This document shows, piece by piece, positions 1 through 7,623 of a stretch of 64,000 nt of DNA. The translations under genes and the position numbers were made by a program. A model generated the notes under the pieces. It made no database searches. It worked only from the letters and a program-made list of their open reading frames with translations, and was not told the origin of the DNA. Origin of the DNA: Actinoplanes lutulentus (GTDB taxonomy: Bacteria; Actinomycetota; Actinomycetes; Mycobacteriales; Micromonosporaceae); NCBI RefSeq assembly GCF_003259845.1, contig NZ_QLMJ01000009.1:186001-250000 (forward strand), read 5' to 3'. Numbering within the stretch: position 1 is the stretch's first letter; every line of letters begins with the position of its first letter.

Positions 1-219
1 CGTACGATAGAAGGCTGGCAGAAATGGGTGAGAACGACCGCGGAATGGCTGCGTGAGGGGCGCGCGCCGACCGTTTTCGTGCATACTCCCGACAATGCTG
101 ACGCGCCGGAATTGTGCCGCCGATTCCATGACGAGGTGCGCGCGCTCGTGCCGGAGCTGGAGCCGTTGCCCGACCCGTTGCCGCTGCCGGAGCCGGAAGC
201 ACCCCTCACGCTCTTCTGA
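1..219 (+). CDS. DUF72 family protein (C-terminal end, truncated by window edge)
   Basis: The reading frame is open from base 1 and ends at the TGA at 217-219, so only the last 72 residues are present. The stretch GRAPTVFVHTPDN followed by APELCRRFHDEVRAL is the typical C-terminal part of DUF72 (YecE-like) TIM-barrel proteins. In that family this segment forms the last strand and helix. The biochemical role of DUF72 is not established. A short proline/leucine-rich tail (LPDPLPLPEPEAP) follows and looks disordered. The next gene starts about 27 bases downstream on the same strand, so the two could be co-transcribed. The family call rests on this fragment only. Confidence 0.75.
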   Translation, partial: RTIEGWQKWVRTTAEWLREGRAPTVFVHTPDNADAPELCRRFHDEVRALVPELEPLPDPLPLPEPEAPLTLF

Positions 220-246
220 AGATCATCGTTGGATAGATTGCGCGCC

Positions 247-654
247 GTGGATCAACGGTCGGCCGGTGGCCGCGTTCTCGTGTGGGCACAGTGGACACTG
301 CTCGTGGTGTGCCTGATCAGCAGTTTCGGCGTGTTGTTGCTGGCCGCGCTGCGTGCCAACGACCTCGGCGCGGTGTTCGACCCAGGGCTGGACCGCCTCG
401 GTGACCCGATGGACTCGCTGCCCGAGGCGCCGCTGGTCTACGGGTTCGTGCCGGGGATGTTCGTCGCGTACTTCATCTACCCGGTGGCGTTCGTGACGGT
501 CTTTTTCGGACTCGGGATGGTGATGCACACCTGGCAGGTGGGCGACCGGGAGACGTTGCGCGGGCTGCTGAAGAGCACCGGGGCGTGGGTGGTGCTGACA
601 GCGGGCGCCCTGACACCGTTCGGCACGCAGCTGCATCAGTGGCTGCTGGACTGA
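247..654 (+). CDS. Small integral membrane protein, unknown function
   Basis: This encodes about 135 residues with three hydrophobic segments: roughly residues 12-36 (WTLLVVCLISSFGVLLLAAL), 70-100 (GFVPGMFVAYFIYPVAFVTVFFGLG) and 110-128 (GAWVVLTAGALTPFG). I do not recognise the family. The GTG at 247 was chosen because it precedes VDQRSAGGR directly before the first membrane segment. An in-frame TTG at 229 would add six residues, and neither has a clear Shine-Dalgarno sequence. It lies 27 bases after the DUF72 gene. Its last 19 bases overlap the end of the convergent solute-binding protein gene, so both gene ends share coding DNA. Confidence 0.6.
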   Translation: MDQRSAGGRVLVWAQWTLLVVCLISSFGVLLLAALRANDLGAVFDPGLDRLGDPMDSLPEAPLVYGFVPGMFVAYFIYPVAFVTVFFGLGMVMHTWQVGDRETLRGLLKSTGAWVVLTAGALTPFGTQLHQWLLD

Positions 655-2219
655 GTGTCGCTGCGCAGGGACAGGCGCAGGTAGTTGAGGAAGTGCGGGT
701 TGGCCGTCGCGGTCAGGTTCTCGACCCGGGAGCCGTGCATCGTCGAGATCCCGCTGTAGAGCAGCGGCACCACCGGCGCGTCCCGCATGATCCGGCGATC
801 CAGGCTCGCCCACTGCGCCTGCGCCCTGACCGGGTCGGCTTCGGCGAACGCGCGGTCCATCGCCGCGTCGACCTCCGGGTCGGCGTACCCGGTGATGTTG
901 TGGTCGCTGCCGCGCGACGTGAACAGCGGATGGATGCTGGCGGCCGGGTTCGGGTAGTCGGCGAGCCAGGCGCTCACCCTCAGCTCGAAGTCCTCGGCCG
1001 GGTCGACGATCGGCTTCAGGGTCACGGCGATGCCGGCCCGGGCCAGCCCGCGCGCGATCGTCTCCGCCTCCTCCCGCCAGCGGATCTCGTCGTCGTAACT
1101 CAGCGTCAGTTTCAGGTCGGCGTGGCCGGCTTCGGCGAGCAGCCGTCTCGCGGTGGCGACATCGCCGGACGGATCCTTTGCGTACAGCTGGTAGTCGACC
1201 CGGCCGGGCATACCGGGGCCGATCAGCGCGCTGGCGTACTCGACGGTCGTGTACTCGCCATAGGCCTGCATCAGGGGGCGCTTGTCGATCGCGTACTGCA
1301 TCGCCTGCCGGACCTTGCGCACCGCCAGCGGGCCGCGCGTGGTGTTCATCGCCAGGTATTCGAGCGCGTCCGGTGCCGAGGTGATCAAGCGTTTGTGCAG
1401 CTCAGAGCTCTGGTGGATGCGCTTCAGCGTGTCGGTGGGGAGCAGCGCGGTGCCGATCGCGTACCGGTCCTTGCCGGCATCGGCGACCAACCGCCGCGCC
1501 TGTTCCTCCGCGCTCTGGCCGAGCTCCATCACGATCCGGTCCGGCTCGGCGGTCCGGATCGGATCGCTGGCGCGATCCCAGTGCGGGTTGCGGATCAGCT
1601 CGGCGCGCTTGTCGCGCTTCTTCAGGGCGATTTGGTACGGGCCGGAGGCGACCGCTTCGTCCTTCGACTCCGGCACCGGGACGAACGCCGCCATCGATGC
1701 GATCCAGGGCCAGTCCCGGTACGCCATCCGCAGCCGGAACACGATGGTCCGGTCATCGGGCGTCTCGATGGAGTCCAATTTCTCGCCGTCGTAGGGCCCA
1801 CGATAATCGGCCCCGCCGGCCAGCAGCGACCGGTGATATCCGAGCCCGCCGGAATGCTTCGCCGCGAAAGTGCGCTCGACACCGAATTTGATGTCGGCCG
1901 AAGTGATCGGGCTGCCGTCGGCATATTTCAGGCCGGGCTTGAGGGTGTGCGTCCAGGTGCGCCCGCCGTCGTCGCTGCGCCCGGTGTCGGTCGCCAGATC
2001 GGGCGTGACCAGGGTCGGCTTGCCGGGCCGGGCGTCCCAGGTGTTCAGCCGGCGCAGCACCAGGCTGGGCAGGCTGATGGCCGAGGAACTGCTGCGCGCC
2101 GGATCGAAATCGACGTCGTCGGCGGCTGACAGGATCCGGAGCGTGCCGCCGGTGGAGGCTTCGGCCGGTGCGGCAGCGCCGAAAACGGCGAGCAGAAGAA
2201 TGGTGATGGCGAGGCGCAT
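636..2219 (-). CDS. ABC transporter substrate-binding protein, family 5 (peptide/nickel type)
   Basis: The 527-residue protein begins with a Sec signal peptide (MRLAITILLLAVFGAAAPAEA, probable cleavage after AEA). The mature domain follows with GGTLRILSAADDVDFDPARS, a common start of SBP_bac_5 proteins. Further family features are the TWTHTLKPGLKYADGSPITSAD stretch in two parts, VRKVRQAMQYAIDK and ARRLLAEAGH. Such proteins capture oligopeptides or similar solutes outside the membrane and deliver them to an ABC permease. No lipobox Cys is present, which is unusual for a Gram-positive binding protein that must stay at the cell surface. No permease or ATPase gene lies beside it, so it is an orphan component here. 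The ligand cannot be read from sequence. Confidence 0.85.
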   Translation of the reverse strand: MRLAITILLLAVFGAAAPAEASTGGTLRILSAADDVDFDPARSSSSAISLPSLVLRRLNTWDARPGKPTLVTPDLATDTGRSDDGGRTWTHTLKPGLKYADGSPITSADIKFGVERTFAAKHSGGLGYHRSLLAGGADYRGPYDGEKLDSIETPDDRTIVFRLRMAYRDWPWIASMAAFVPVPESKDEAVASGPYQIALKKRDKRAELIRNPHWDRASDPIRTAEPDRIVMELGQSAEEQARRLVADAGKDRYAIGTALLPTDTLKRIHQSSELHKRLITSAPDALEYLAMNTTRGPLAVRKVRQAMQYAIDKRPLMQAYGEYTTVEYASALIGPGMPGRVDYQLYAKDPSGDVATARRLLAEAGHADLKLTLSYDDEIRWREEAETIARGLARAGIAVTLKPIVDPAEDFELRVSAWLADYPNPAASIHPLFTSRGSDHNITGYADPEVDAAMDRAFAEADPVRAQAQWASLDRRIMRDAPVVPLLYSGISTMHGSRVENLTATANPHFLNYLRLSLRSDTQSSSH

Positions 2220-2242
2220 AATTCTTGAATTGTAAGTTTCCA

Positions 2243-2289
2243 GTGAACGGCCCGGCGGCTCTTTGCATCAGAGCCACCGGGCCGTTCAC
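2243..2289 (-). terminator. Hairpin terminator behind the polyester hydrolase gene
   Basis: Two 20-base arms (2243-2262 and 2270-2289) are complementary with a single mismatch and are separated by a 7-base loop. The hairpin begins 17 bases after the stop of the polyester hydrolase gene on the minus strand. No U-tract follows, which is common for actinobacterial terminators. It also lies just upstream of the start of the solute-binding protein gene and would insulate that gene. Confidence 0.75.
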
Positions 2290-2305
2290 AATTACGCGGT
2301 ACGGG

Positions 2306-3157
2306 CTACGCGTGCGGACAGGTGGCGCGGTACTCCTGGATCGTGGAACCGCTCGGGGCCGGGCACAGGAACTGGTCGTACCGGGTGTCGTTGTCGATGA
2401 AGCGCTTGATCCACGACAGCGCGTACTTCGCGACCGTGACGTTGCCACCCTCGGTCGGCGCCGAGTGCGTGGCGTTGTTGACCTCCAGGTACGCCTTGTC
2501 CGGCGCACTGGACAAACTTGTGTAGAACGGCTCGGAGTGCGACGCCACCGGTGCGACAGTGTCGTTCTCCGCGCCGATGATCATCGTGGGTACGCGTACC
2601 GTGGTCCACGATTTTGTCCCGTGCCACGGGGTCAGCGGCACGGCCGCCTGCAACGCCGGACGGGTGCGTGCCGCCGCGAGACTGCCGCCGCCGCCCATCG
2701 AGTGGCCCATCACGCCGAGCCGGGTGGCGTCGATGCGCGTACGCACCGAGCTGGTCCCGGTCAGGTAATCGAGCGCGGACAGCAGCTGGGTGCCGCGGCT
2801 GTCCGGCTGGTCCAGAGTGCTCAGCGTGTTGATCGTGATCACCACGAAGCCCTGCGAGGCGAGCCGGGGTCCGAGCCAGGCGACGCTCGACTGGGTCGCG
2901 GTGAATCCGGGGGAGATGGCGACCGCGCCGAACGTGCCGTCCGCGGTGCTGGTCGGGTAGTAGATGGTGCCGCCGCCGAAGCCGCTCTGGCGGGCCACCG
3001 TGGTCTGCGAGACGGCGTACGTGCCACGTGACGCCTCGATGCTGGCGTTCGTGGGTGCGGGTCCCCGCTCGTACGGGTTGGCGGCGAGGGCCTGCGTCGG
3101 CGCGACCAGGACTGTTGCTGCCGCGGCGATCGAGGCGAAGAGAAGCGAAACTTTCAT
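2306..3157 (-). CDS. Secreted polyester hydrolase / cutinase (PET hydrolase family)
   Basis: The protein has 283 residues: a signal peptide (residues 1-25, ending TQALA) and a mature part starting ANPYERGPAPTNASIEA, the characteristic N-terminus of Thermobifida-type cutinases and PET hydrolases. Motifs seen are FGGGTIYYP, AISPGFTAT (oxyanion loop), GHSMGGGG with nucleophile Ser153, TPWHGTKSW (binding-pocket Trp178), ENDTVAPV with Asp199, NATHSAP with His231, and FIDNDTRYDQFLCP...CPHA with the conserved C-terminal Cys pair. Phe85 stands where most of these enzymes have Tyr. The family hydrolyses cutin, aliphatic polyesters and in some members PET; activity here is inferred. The ATG at 3157 was preferred to one 12 codons upstream because AGGGAG lies 7 bases before it and the signal peptide then starts correctly. 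It is monocistronic and divergent from rtcB. Confidence 0.92.
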   Translation of the reverse strand: MKVSLLFASIAAAATVLVAPTQALAANPYERGPAPTNASIEASRGTYAVSQTTVARQSGFGGGTIYYPTSTADGTFGAVAISPGFTATQSSVAWLGPRLASQGFVVITINTLSTLDQPDSRGTQLLSALDYLTGTSSVRTRIDATRLGVMGHSMGGGGSLAAARTRPALQAAVPLTPWHGTKSWTTVRVPTMIIGAENDTVAPVASHSEPFYTSLSSAPDKAYLEVNNATHSAPTEGGNVTVAKYALSWIKRFIDNDTRYDQFLCPAPSGSTIQEYRATCPHA

Positions 3158-3382
3158 GCGAGTGCTCCCTGGGGTGTGGGATCGTTCACACATAGATCGA
3201 TGTGGTTAAGATCTCGCCGCTCGTTACCTGCCGGTAATCCCACTGAGTACATGCTGCCGCGATATGTAACACGACGGAAATTCCGTTGCCGCAGCCGTGA
3301 ACTGGGCCAACAATGATCGACATGACGTACTGACGATCCGCCTTCAGCCTGTGCCAATCCTTGACTGAGAAAGATCGTCATC
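3158..3382. promoter_or_regulatory. Divergent intergenic region with two inverted repeats
   Basis: These 225 bases separate the divergent polyester hydrolase and RtcB genes. Two short inverted repeats are visible: CACAT-N6-ATGTG at 3189-3204, about 32 bases upstream of the hydrolase start, and TTACC-TGCC-GGTAA at 3224-3237. Both are plausible operator half-site pairs for control of the hydrolase. No matching regulator gene sits nearby, so the assignment is tentative. Confidence 0.35.
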
Positions 3383-4675
3383 TTGTCTGTAAAAGTCTTC
3401 GCGGGCCCGTCCAGCTGGATCGAGTCCGCCGCGATCACCCAATGCCACCAGGTCGCAGCCCTGGACGGCATGATCCACGTGGCCGGAATGCCCGACCTGC
3501 ACCCCGGCAAGGGCGCCCCGATCGGCGCCGCCATGCTGTCGTCGGTGCTGTACCCCTTCCTCGTCGGCTCGGACATCGGCTGCGGCATCGCGGTCTTCCC
3601 GTTCCGCCTCAAGAAGGTCGTCCCCGAGCGCCTGGCCAAACGCTTCCCCGACCTCGACGAGCCAGTGCCACCACCAGGCGACGTCCCGGGCGGATACGGG
3701 GAGGGCCTCGGCACGGTAGGCCGAGGCAACCACTTCGTAGAGCTAGCCAGGGTGGACGAGGTCTTCCCACCGCCGCGCGCTTTGCCGCCCGCGCCGCCGA
3801 CGGCACCGCCTTTGCCGCCCGCGCAGACGTCGCCGCAGACGTCACTGCAGACGTCGCCGCAGACGTCACTGCAGACGTCGGCGCAGACGTCGCTGCAGGC
3901 GTCGCCGTCGCCGTCGCCGTCGCTGTCGCAGACGTCGCCGCTGGCCTCGCGGTCGCCGCTGGCCTCGCCGTCGGCGTCGGCGTCGGCGTCACCGGCTCTG
4001 GCCGCTGGGGATCATGTGCTGATCGTGCACAGCGGGTCCCGCGGATTCGGTGAGCGGATCCTGCGGGCACACACCGAAGTGCACGGCGCCGGCCCGGCCA
4101 CCGACCCCGCCGCCTATCTCGAAGCGCACGACTCGGCCGTACTGTGGGGAAGCCTGAACCGGCGCACCCTGGCCGAACGCGTCGGATCGGCGCTCGGTGC
4201 CGACGTCGGCGAACCGATCCTCGACGTCTGTCACAACGCGGTGGAGATCCGCGACGGGCTCTACCTGCACCGCAAGGGCGCCGCACCGGGCGACGGGCAG
4301 GACGTGCTGATCGCCGGCACCCGAGGCACCAGGTCCTACCTGGTGTCCGCGCACGCCGGCCCCGACGCGGGTTTCTCGGTGGCCCACGGCGCAGGCCGCA
4401 AGATGTCCCGATCCGACGCCCTGAAGCGGGGCAAGGCCAAACACACCGTCGAGGAACTCCGGCGCACACCCGTCGGCTCCTTAGTCGTCTGCGGCGACCG
4501 CCAGTTGCTGTTCGAGGAGGCCCCGACCGCTTACAAACGCATCGAGCAGGTAATTGCCGACCTGACCGTCTTCAGCCTGGCAACCCCGCGGCTCACCACA
4601 GTCCCGGTGATCACCTACAAAACCGCCGACAAGCACATGTCTCCACCAGCCTCCCGAACAGCCAGGCGAAGGTGA
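3383..4675 (+). CDS. rtcB: RtcB-family RNA ligase with a low-complexity insertion
   Basis: This encodes 430 residues of the shorter RtcB type found with release-factor-H-like systems. RtcB joins 2',3'-cyclic phosphate or 3'-phosphate ends to 5'-OH RNA ends using Mn2+ and GTP. Visible metal-site motifs are MPDLHPGKG (36-44), VGSDIGCG (Asp64, Cys67), GRGNHF (His117) and VHSGSRG (His216). The C-terminal AHGAGRKMSR resembles the guanylylated-His motif. Residues about 128-207 are an insertion of P/A/S/Q/T repeats (QTSP/QTSL units) between the GNHF and HSGSRG strands, where relatives have only a short connector. The TTG start gives the expected family N-terminus (VKVFAGPSSWIE); the ribosome site is weak. 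No prfH or RNA-damage partner lies next to it. Confidence 0.88.
   Translation: MSVKVFAGPSSWIESAAITQCHQVAALDGMIHVAGMPDLHPGKGAPIGAAMLSSVLYPFLVGSDIGCGIAVFPFRLKKVVPERLAKRFPDLDEPVPPPGDVPGGYGEGLGTVGRGNHFVELARVDEVFPPPRALPPAPPTAPPLPPAQTSPQTSLQTSPQTSLQTSAQTSLQASPSPSPSLSQTSPLASRSPLASPSASASASPALAAGDHVLIVHSGSRGFGERILRAHTEVHGAGPATDPAAYLEAHDSAVLWGSLNRRTLAERVGSALGADVGEPILDVCHNAVEIRDGLYLHRKGAAPGDGQDVLIAGTRGTRSYLVSAHAGPDAGFSVAHGAGRKMSRSDALKRGKAKHTVEELRRTPVGSLVVCGDRQLLFEEAPTAYKRIEQVIADLTVFSLATPRLTTVPVITYKTADKHMSPPASRTARRR
3823..3906 (+). repeat. 12-bp minisatellite inside rtcB
   Basis: Seven near-identical 12-bp units (GCAGACGTCGCC / GCAGACGTCACT type) run head to tail and are followed by shorter GTCGCC-like repeats to about 3990. 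The 12-bp period keeps the frame and encodes QTSP/QTSL tetrapeptides inside the RtcB insertion. Confidence 0.95.
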
Positions 4676-4718
4676 CAACCGCCTCGATCACGCGGGGCCG
4701 ATAGAGGCGGCAGCCGGT

Positions 4719-4782
4719 CCGGCCATGCGTCGGCCCGGCCATGCGTCGGCCCGGCCATGCGTCGGCCCGGCCATGCGGTGGC
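4719..4782. repeat. Four tandem 16-bp repeats
   Basis: The unit CCGGCCATGCGTCGGC is repeated at 4719, 4735 and 4751, and a fourth copy at 4767 has two changes. It lies in the 244-base non-coding gap between rtcB and the frameshifted gene. The rest of that gap is GC-rich with no gene-like frame on either strand. Confidence 0.9.
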
Positions 4783-4919
4783 CCGGTTTGAGGTGGCAGC
4801 CGCTTGGTCTTGCTGGCAGTCAGACGGTGTTGGCGGCGGCCAGGTTCATCCGGGCGGCAGGCGAAAGTGGCAGCCGACTGGTCATGCGGGCGCCCCGGCG
4901 AAGCTGACCGTCCGCGTGA

Positions 4920-5583
4920 TCAGGCCGGCAGCCCGGCGGCGCGACGCCATCGATTCATCTCGTCGTCATGAGTGCTCCCGTCGTTGACCGGCCTGCTTCC
5001 GTTTCCGTTTCCGTTTTCGATCAGCGTCAGCGGCCACACCGGCAGCCCCGCGCCGCCGTCGTAGGCCGTCCACGCCCACGGCCCGTCGAACCGCCACGCC
5101 CGCCCGTCCGCGCCGGCCACGTCGTCGCCGAGCTCAAGAAAGGCAAAAGGACGAAAGACCAATTCAATTCGGTACGGGATTCCGCCATGCGGCTGAATCC
5201 CCGTGCCCTGGAACTCGGCCCTCGGGTCCTGCGCCTCACCAGCCCGGAGAACAAGCAGCTCAAGGCTGGTCCGCGGCAACCAGCCGGTAACCATGGGCGG
5301 GTCGGACTCCTGCACCTCGATGACGTGCACGATCCGCTCCGGCATGCCGACCTCGCAGGAGTCGCCAGGCGCAAGCGTGTGAGCAGGCGGAACCGGTGGC
5401 ATAGAGCTCGTCCCGGGTATCGAGCCCGATACCGACGTCACCGTTCCACCGGATGAACTCCGACTCAGGATCGACCTCCCACCAGGGCCACCGAACCGAG
5501 AGCGTCCACCCGTTGCGCTCGGTGACAATCGTGGACCTGGCCGGCACCGAGATCCGCAGCACGTCCCCAACGCGGAAGGTCAT
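4920..5583 (-). pseudogene. Frameshifted hypothetical secreted protein
   Basis: Two minus-strand frames together look like one gene. The first (from ATG 5583) reads MTFRVGDVLRISVPARST...DTRDELYAT; near 5385-5400 the protein-like sequence continues in another frame with VPPAHTLAPGDSCEVGMPERIVHVIEVQE...WPLTLIEN to the stop at 4920. The phase change equals one extra base or two missing bases. Upstream of 5583 the first frame encodes a perfect signal-peptide-like segment (RGWRTTAALVLAALLGSLGSSA), but it has no start codon before an in-frame TGA. An AAAGGAG site near 5650 precedes a TTG in a different frame, so there may be a second indel near the start. I do not recognise the family. It may be a decaying gene or carry sequencing errors; a long tryptophan/acidic-rich second half is otherwise intact. 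Confidence 0.5.
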
Positions 5584-5677
5584 GACCGCAGAGGATCCCA
5601 GTGACCCAAGCAGAGCCGCAAGAACCAGCGCAGCGGTCGTCCTCCAACCCCGGCTCTCCTTTAGCCGATGTCAGGAA

Positions 5678-6373
5678 TCAAGGCGCGCAGCCTGAAACAG
5701 TAAACAATGCGAATCGCGGCTGAGGTGTCGATTCCTGCCGATGTATGGGAGGGCTTCGTGACCTTCCGAAGATGCGTGCTTTGTTCCGGCAATTTTCGGA
5801 ATGGGGAATCGGCTCCATTTCCTGGCTGATATCAAGCCCGGCACCGGTGGATCCCGAACCTGCCCGTCCGGACTCGGCAGCCCCGGACTCGGCAGGCCCG
5901 GACTCGGCAGGCCCGGACTCGGCAGGCCCGGCGTCCGCAGGCCCGGAGTCCGTTCGTCCGGACTCCGTGGGATCGGGGCTCGCGGCCTCCGGGCAAGCGG
6001 GCTCGGGAGACGTCTCCGAAGTGATGCCCGGAAAACCTCCCTGTTCTCCCTGCTCAGGAGTGTCAGTCAAACCCGCCGCCCGATGGTCAGGATCGGAACG
6101 GGCGCACCGGAAGGGACGCGCATCCGAGCCGGTGTGGATGCCCGGATCAACCAGGTCGGGCGGGGTGGCTGGCTCGGGCGCTGCAGGCTGAACGTCCTTC
6201 GAGGCCTCGCGAATCTGCCGCAGGCGCTCGGCGTGCCGACGGTTGAGCCCCCACGCGCGATGGCGCTCGTGCTGACGCCGGAATTCCTCAGCCTCGGCCG
6301 AATAATTGCGCCTGGCGGTTCGGTCCCGCCACGACGCTAATTCGGCTCTGGTGAACAATCCCCGCTGTCCCAT
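5678..6373 (-). CDS. Hypothetical protein with charged N-terminus and Ser/Gly/Pro/Glu repeat tail
   Basis: The 231-residue frame starts at ATG 6373 with MGQRGLFTRAELASWRDR. A highly charged helical region follows (RNYSAEAEEFRRQHERHRAWGLNRRHAERLRQIREA). This N-terminal 60 residues looks like a real conserved segment, while the rest (about residues 75-231) is disordered and contains ESGPA pentapeptides from a 15-bp repeat. There is no signal peptide or membrane segment. No good Shine-Dalgarno precedes the start. Function is unknown. An overlapping plus-strand frame over the repeats exists but has no gene-like N-terminus. Confidence is moderate because most of the length is repetitive. Confidence 0.5.
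   Translation of the reverse strand: MGQRGLFTRAELASWRDRTARRNYSAEAEEFRRQHERHRAWGLNRRHAERLRQIREASKDVQPAAPEPATPPDLVDPGIHTGSDARPFRCARSDPDHRAAGLTDTPEQGEQGGFPGITSETSPEPACPEAASPDPTESGRTDSGPADAGPAESGPAESGPAESGAAESGRAGSGSTGAGLDISQEMEPIPHSENCRNKARIFGRSRSPPIHRQESTPQPRFALFTVSGCAP
5868..5942. repeat. Five tandem 15-bp repeats
   Basis: The unit CCGGACTCGGCAGGC is repeated five times with small changes in the first and last copies. It encodes repeated ESGPA-type pentapeptides in the minus-strand hypothetical protein. Confidence 0.9.
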
Positions 6374-6925
6374 GGCCCAATTCTTCCAGCCCGAAGAAGC
6401 GACCGGTAAGCATTCGATCAAGCCGCTTTCCAGCCCGAAATCCCAGCATAAGAAAATCAAACCCCGCGCCCGCCGAACCTTCCAGGACCACCCCCAGCTC
6501 GGGCGTGGCGCGCTCAGGAAAGCAACGACAGCCCAACAAGCCCAGCGGCCCTCGGCATCGGAACCCCGGAATCACTAGTTCTGCATATCGTTCTGCGTGT
6601 TCAGCCCACCCCGCATCTGGTGGAATCTTGGCAGCGGGCCGAGTTCGGGGGAGCTCCGCTGCGTGGCGCGGGCCGGGTTCGAGGCGAGACCCAGCCCGCG
6701 CCCAAACTCAGCACGGGAGTGGCCGGCCCGCGAGGCCCGGAAGCCACGGCGAGAGGGCAGGCCAAGGAAGCCACCGCCGACCGGAGCGAGTGCCAAACCG
6801 GTCCAGGCCACAGGGCAGAACAGGCCAATCACGCAAACCGGCAATGCCAGCCAGCGCCTGCAGCGCCAACGCCGGCCCGCACACCCCGCGACTACAGCGC
6901 CCGCGCCAGCCAGCACACCCCGCGA
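6374..6925. other. Gene-poor interval with short direct repeat
   Basis: I see no convincing gene in these 552 bases. Several frames stay open on both strands, but they encode Arg/Pro/Ala-rich sequence without domains or ribosome sites. A 23-base sequence starting GCACACCCCGCGACTACAGC occurs at 6879-6901 and again at 6913-6935. The second copy runs across the stop codon of the adjacent tetR gene. Confidence 0.5.
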
Positions 6926-7486
6926 CTACAGCGCCAGCGCCCGCGCCAGCCTCTCAATCCCGTACTCGAAAGCCTCCTCGACATCCCCACCCAGCTTGAA
7001 CGCGCCCGCCAGCTCCATGTTGATGAACCCGTTCCCCCACGCGGTGACCAGGCGCGCCGCCTCCAGCGCGTTCCCCGGCCCCGCCAGCTGCGCGGACACC
7101 TCCAGCATCGGTGCGCTCGCCTGCGCCAGCCGCTCGACGTCCACGGCGACCACGACCTCCGGCGACCACGCCATGATCAGCCGATAGGCCGCCGGGCGGG
7201 CATGAGCGAACGCCCGGAACGCCCGCGCCAGCGAAGCCAGATCCGCCCGCGGGTCACCGGTGCGAACCACCGCACCCAGCCGCGCGCCCAGATCGTCGAC
7301 CGACGCCGACGCGACCAACTGGATCAGCGCCTCCCGGTTGCGAACCCGCTTGTAGAGCGACGGCGCACGCACCCCGACCCGCTCCGCGACGGCCTGCATC
7401 GTCAGCCGCGCCAGGCCGTCGGCCTCAAGGATCTCCCGCGCGGCCCCGACGATCTCGTCCAGCGACGTGCGTTCCGGCGTCGGCAT
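6926..7486 (-). CDS. TetR/AcrR-family repressor
   Basis: The 186-residue protein has an N-terminal TetR helix-turn-helix: SLDEIVGAAREILEADGLARLTMQAVAERVGVRAPSLYKRV, residues about 8-50. The ligand-binding part is of the TetR_C_33/WHG type (RAFAHARPAAYRLIMA). The ATG at 7486 is supported by GAGGGAG five bases upstream, better than the in-frame start 13 codons earlier. It is divergent from a metallo-beta-lactamase-fold gene. Two copies of an imperfect palindrome, ATAGCTA-N7-TAGCCAT, cover that gene's core promoter at 7580-7623. This makes repression of the hydrolase gene, probably relieved by a small hydrophobic ligand, the likely job. Confidence 0.9.
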   Translation of the reverse strand: MPTPERTSLDEIVGAAREILEADGLARLTMQAVAERVGVRAPSLYKRVRNREALIQLVASASVDDLGARLGAVVRTGDPRADLASLARAFRAFAHARPAAYRLIMAWSPEVVVAVDVERLAQASAPMLEVSAQLAGPGNALEAARLVTAWGNGFINMELAGAFKLGGDVEEAFEYGIERLARALAL

Positions 7487-7503
7487 AAGCGCTCCCTCAC
7501 AGA

Positions 7504-7567
7504 CCTCAACGACCACAGGCCTCAACGACCACAGGCCTCAACGACTGCAAGCCTCAACAACCACAGG
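7504..7567. repeat. Four tandem 16-bp repeats upstream of tetR
   Basis: The unit CCTCAACGACCACAGG occurs at 7504 and 7520 exactly, and at 7536 and 7552 with a few changes. It lies between the tetR start and the double operator. It could be part of the tetR leader; no function is evident. Confidence 0.9.
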
Positions 7568-7579
7568 CCACAACAAACG

Positions 7580-7623
7580 ATAGCTATTGACCGTAGCCAT
7601 CATAGCTATGTACCTTAGCCATC
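7580..7623. promoter_or_regulatory. Double TetR-type operator overlapping a probable leaderless promoter
   Basis: Two direct copies of a 22-bp sequence (7580-7601, 7602-7623) differ at three bases. Each contains an imperfect inverted repeat ATAGCTA-N7-TAGCCAT, the size and symmetry of a TetR-family site. The 22-bp period puts both on the same DNA face. TTGACC at 7587-7592 and TACCTT at 7611-7616, 18 bases apart, would start transcription at about the A of ATG 7624, giving a leaderless mRNA. A repressor bound here would cover the whole promoter. Confidence 0.75.

Noticed and set aside
3361..4053. Overlapping plus-strand frame across rtcB with Ala-Asp-Val repeats
   Set aside because: Created by the 12-bp minisatellite in another frame; the RtcB frame carries all conserved motifs.
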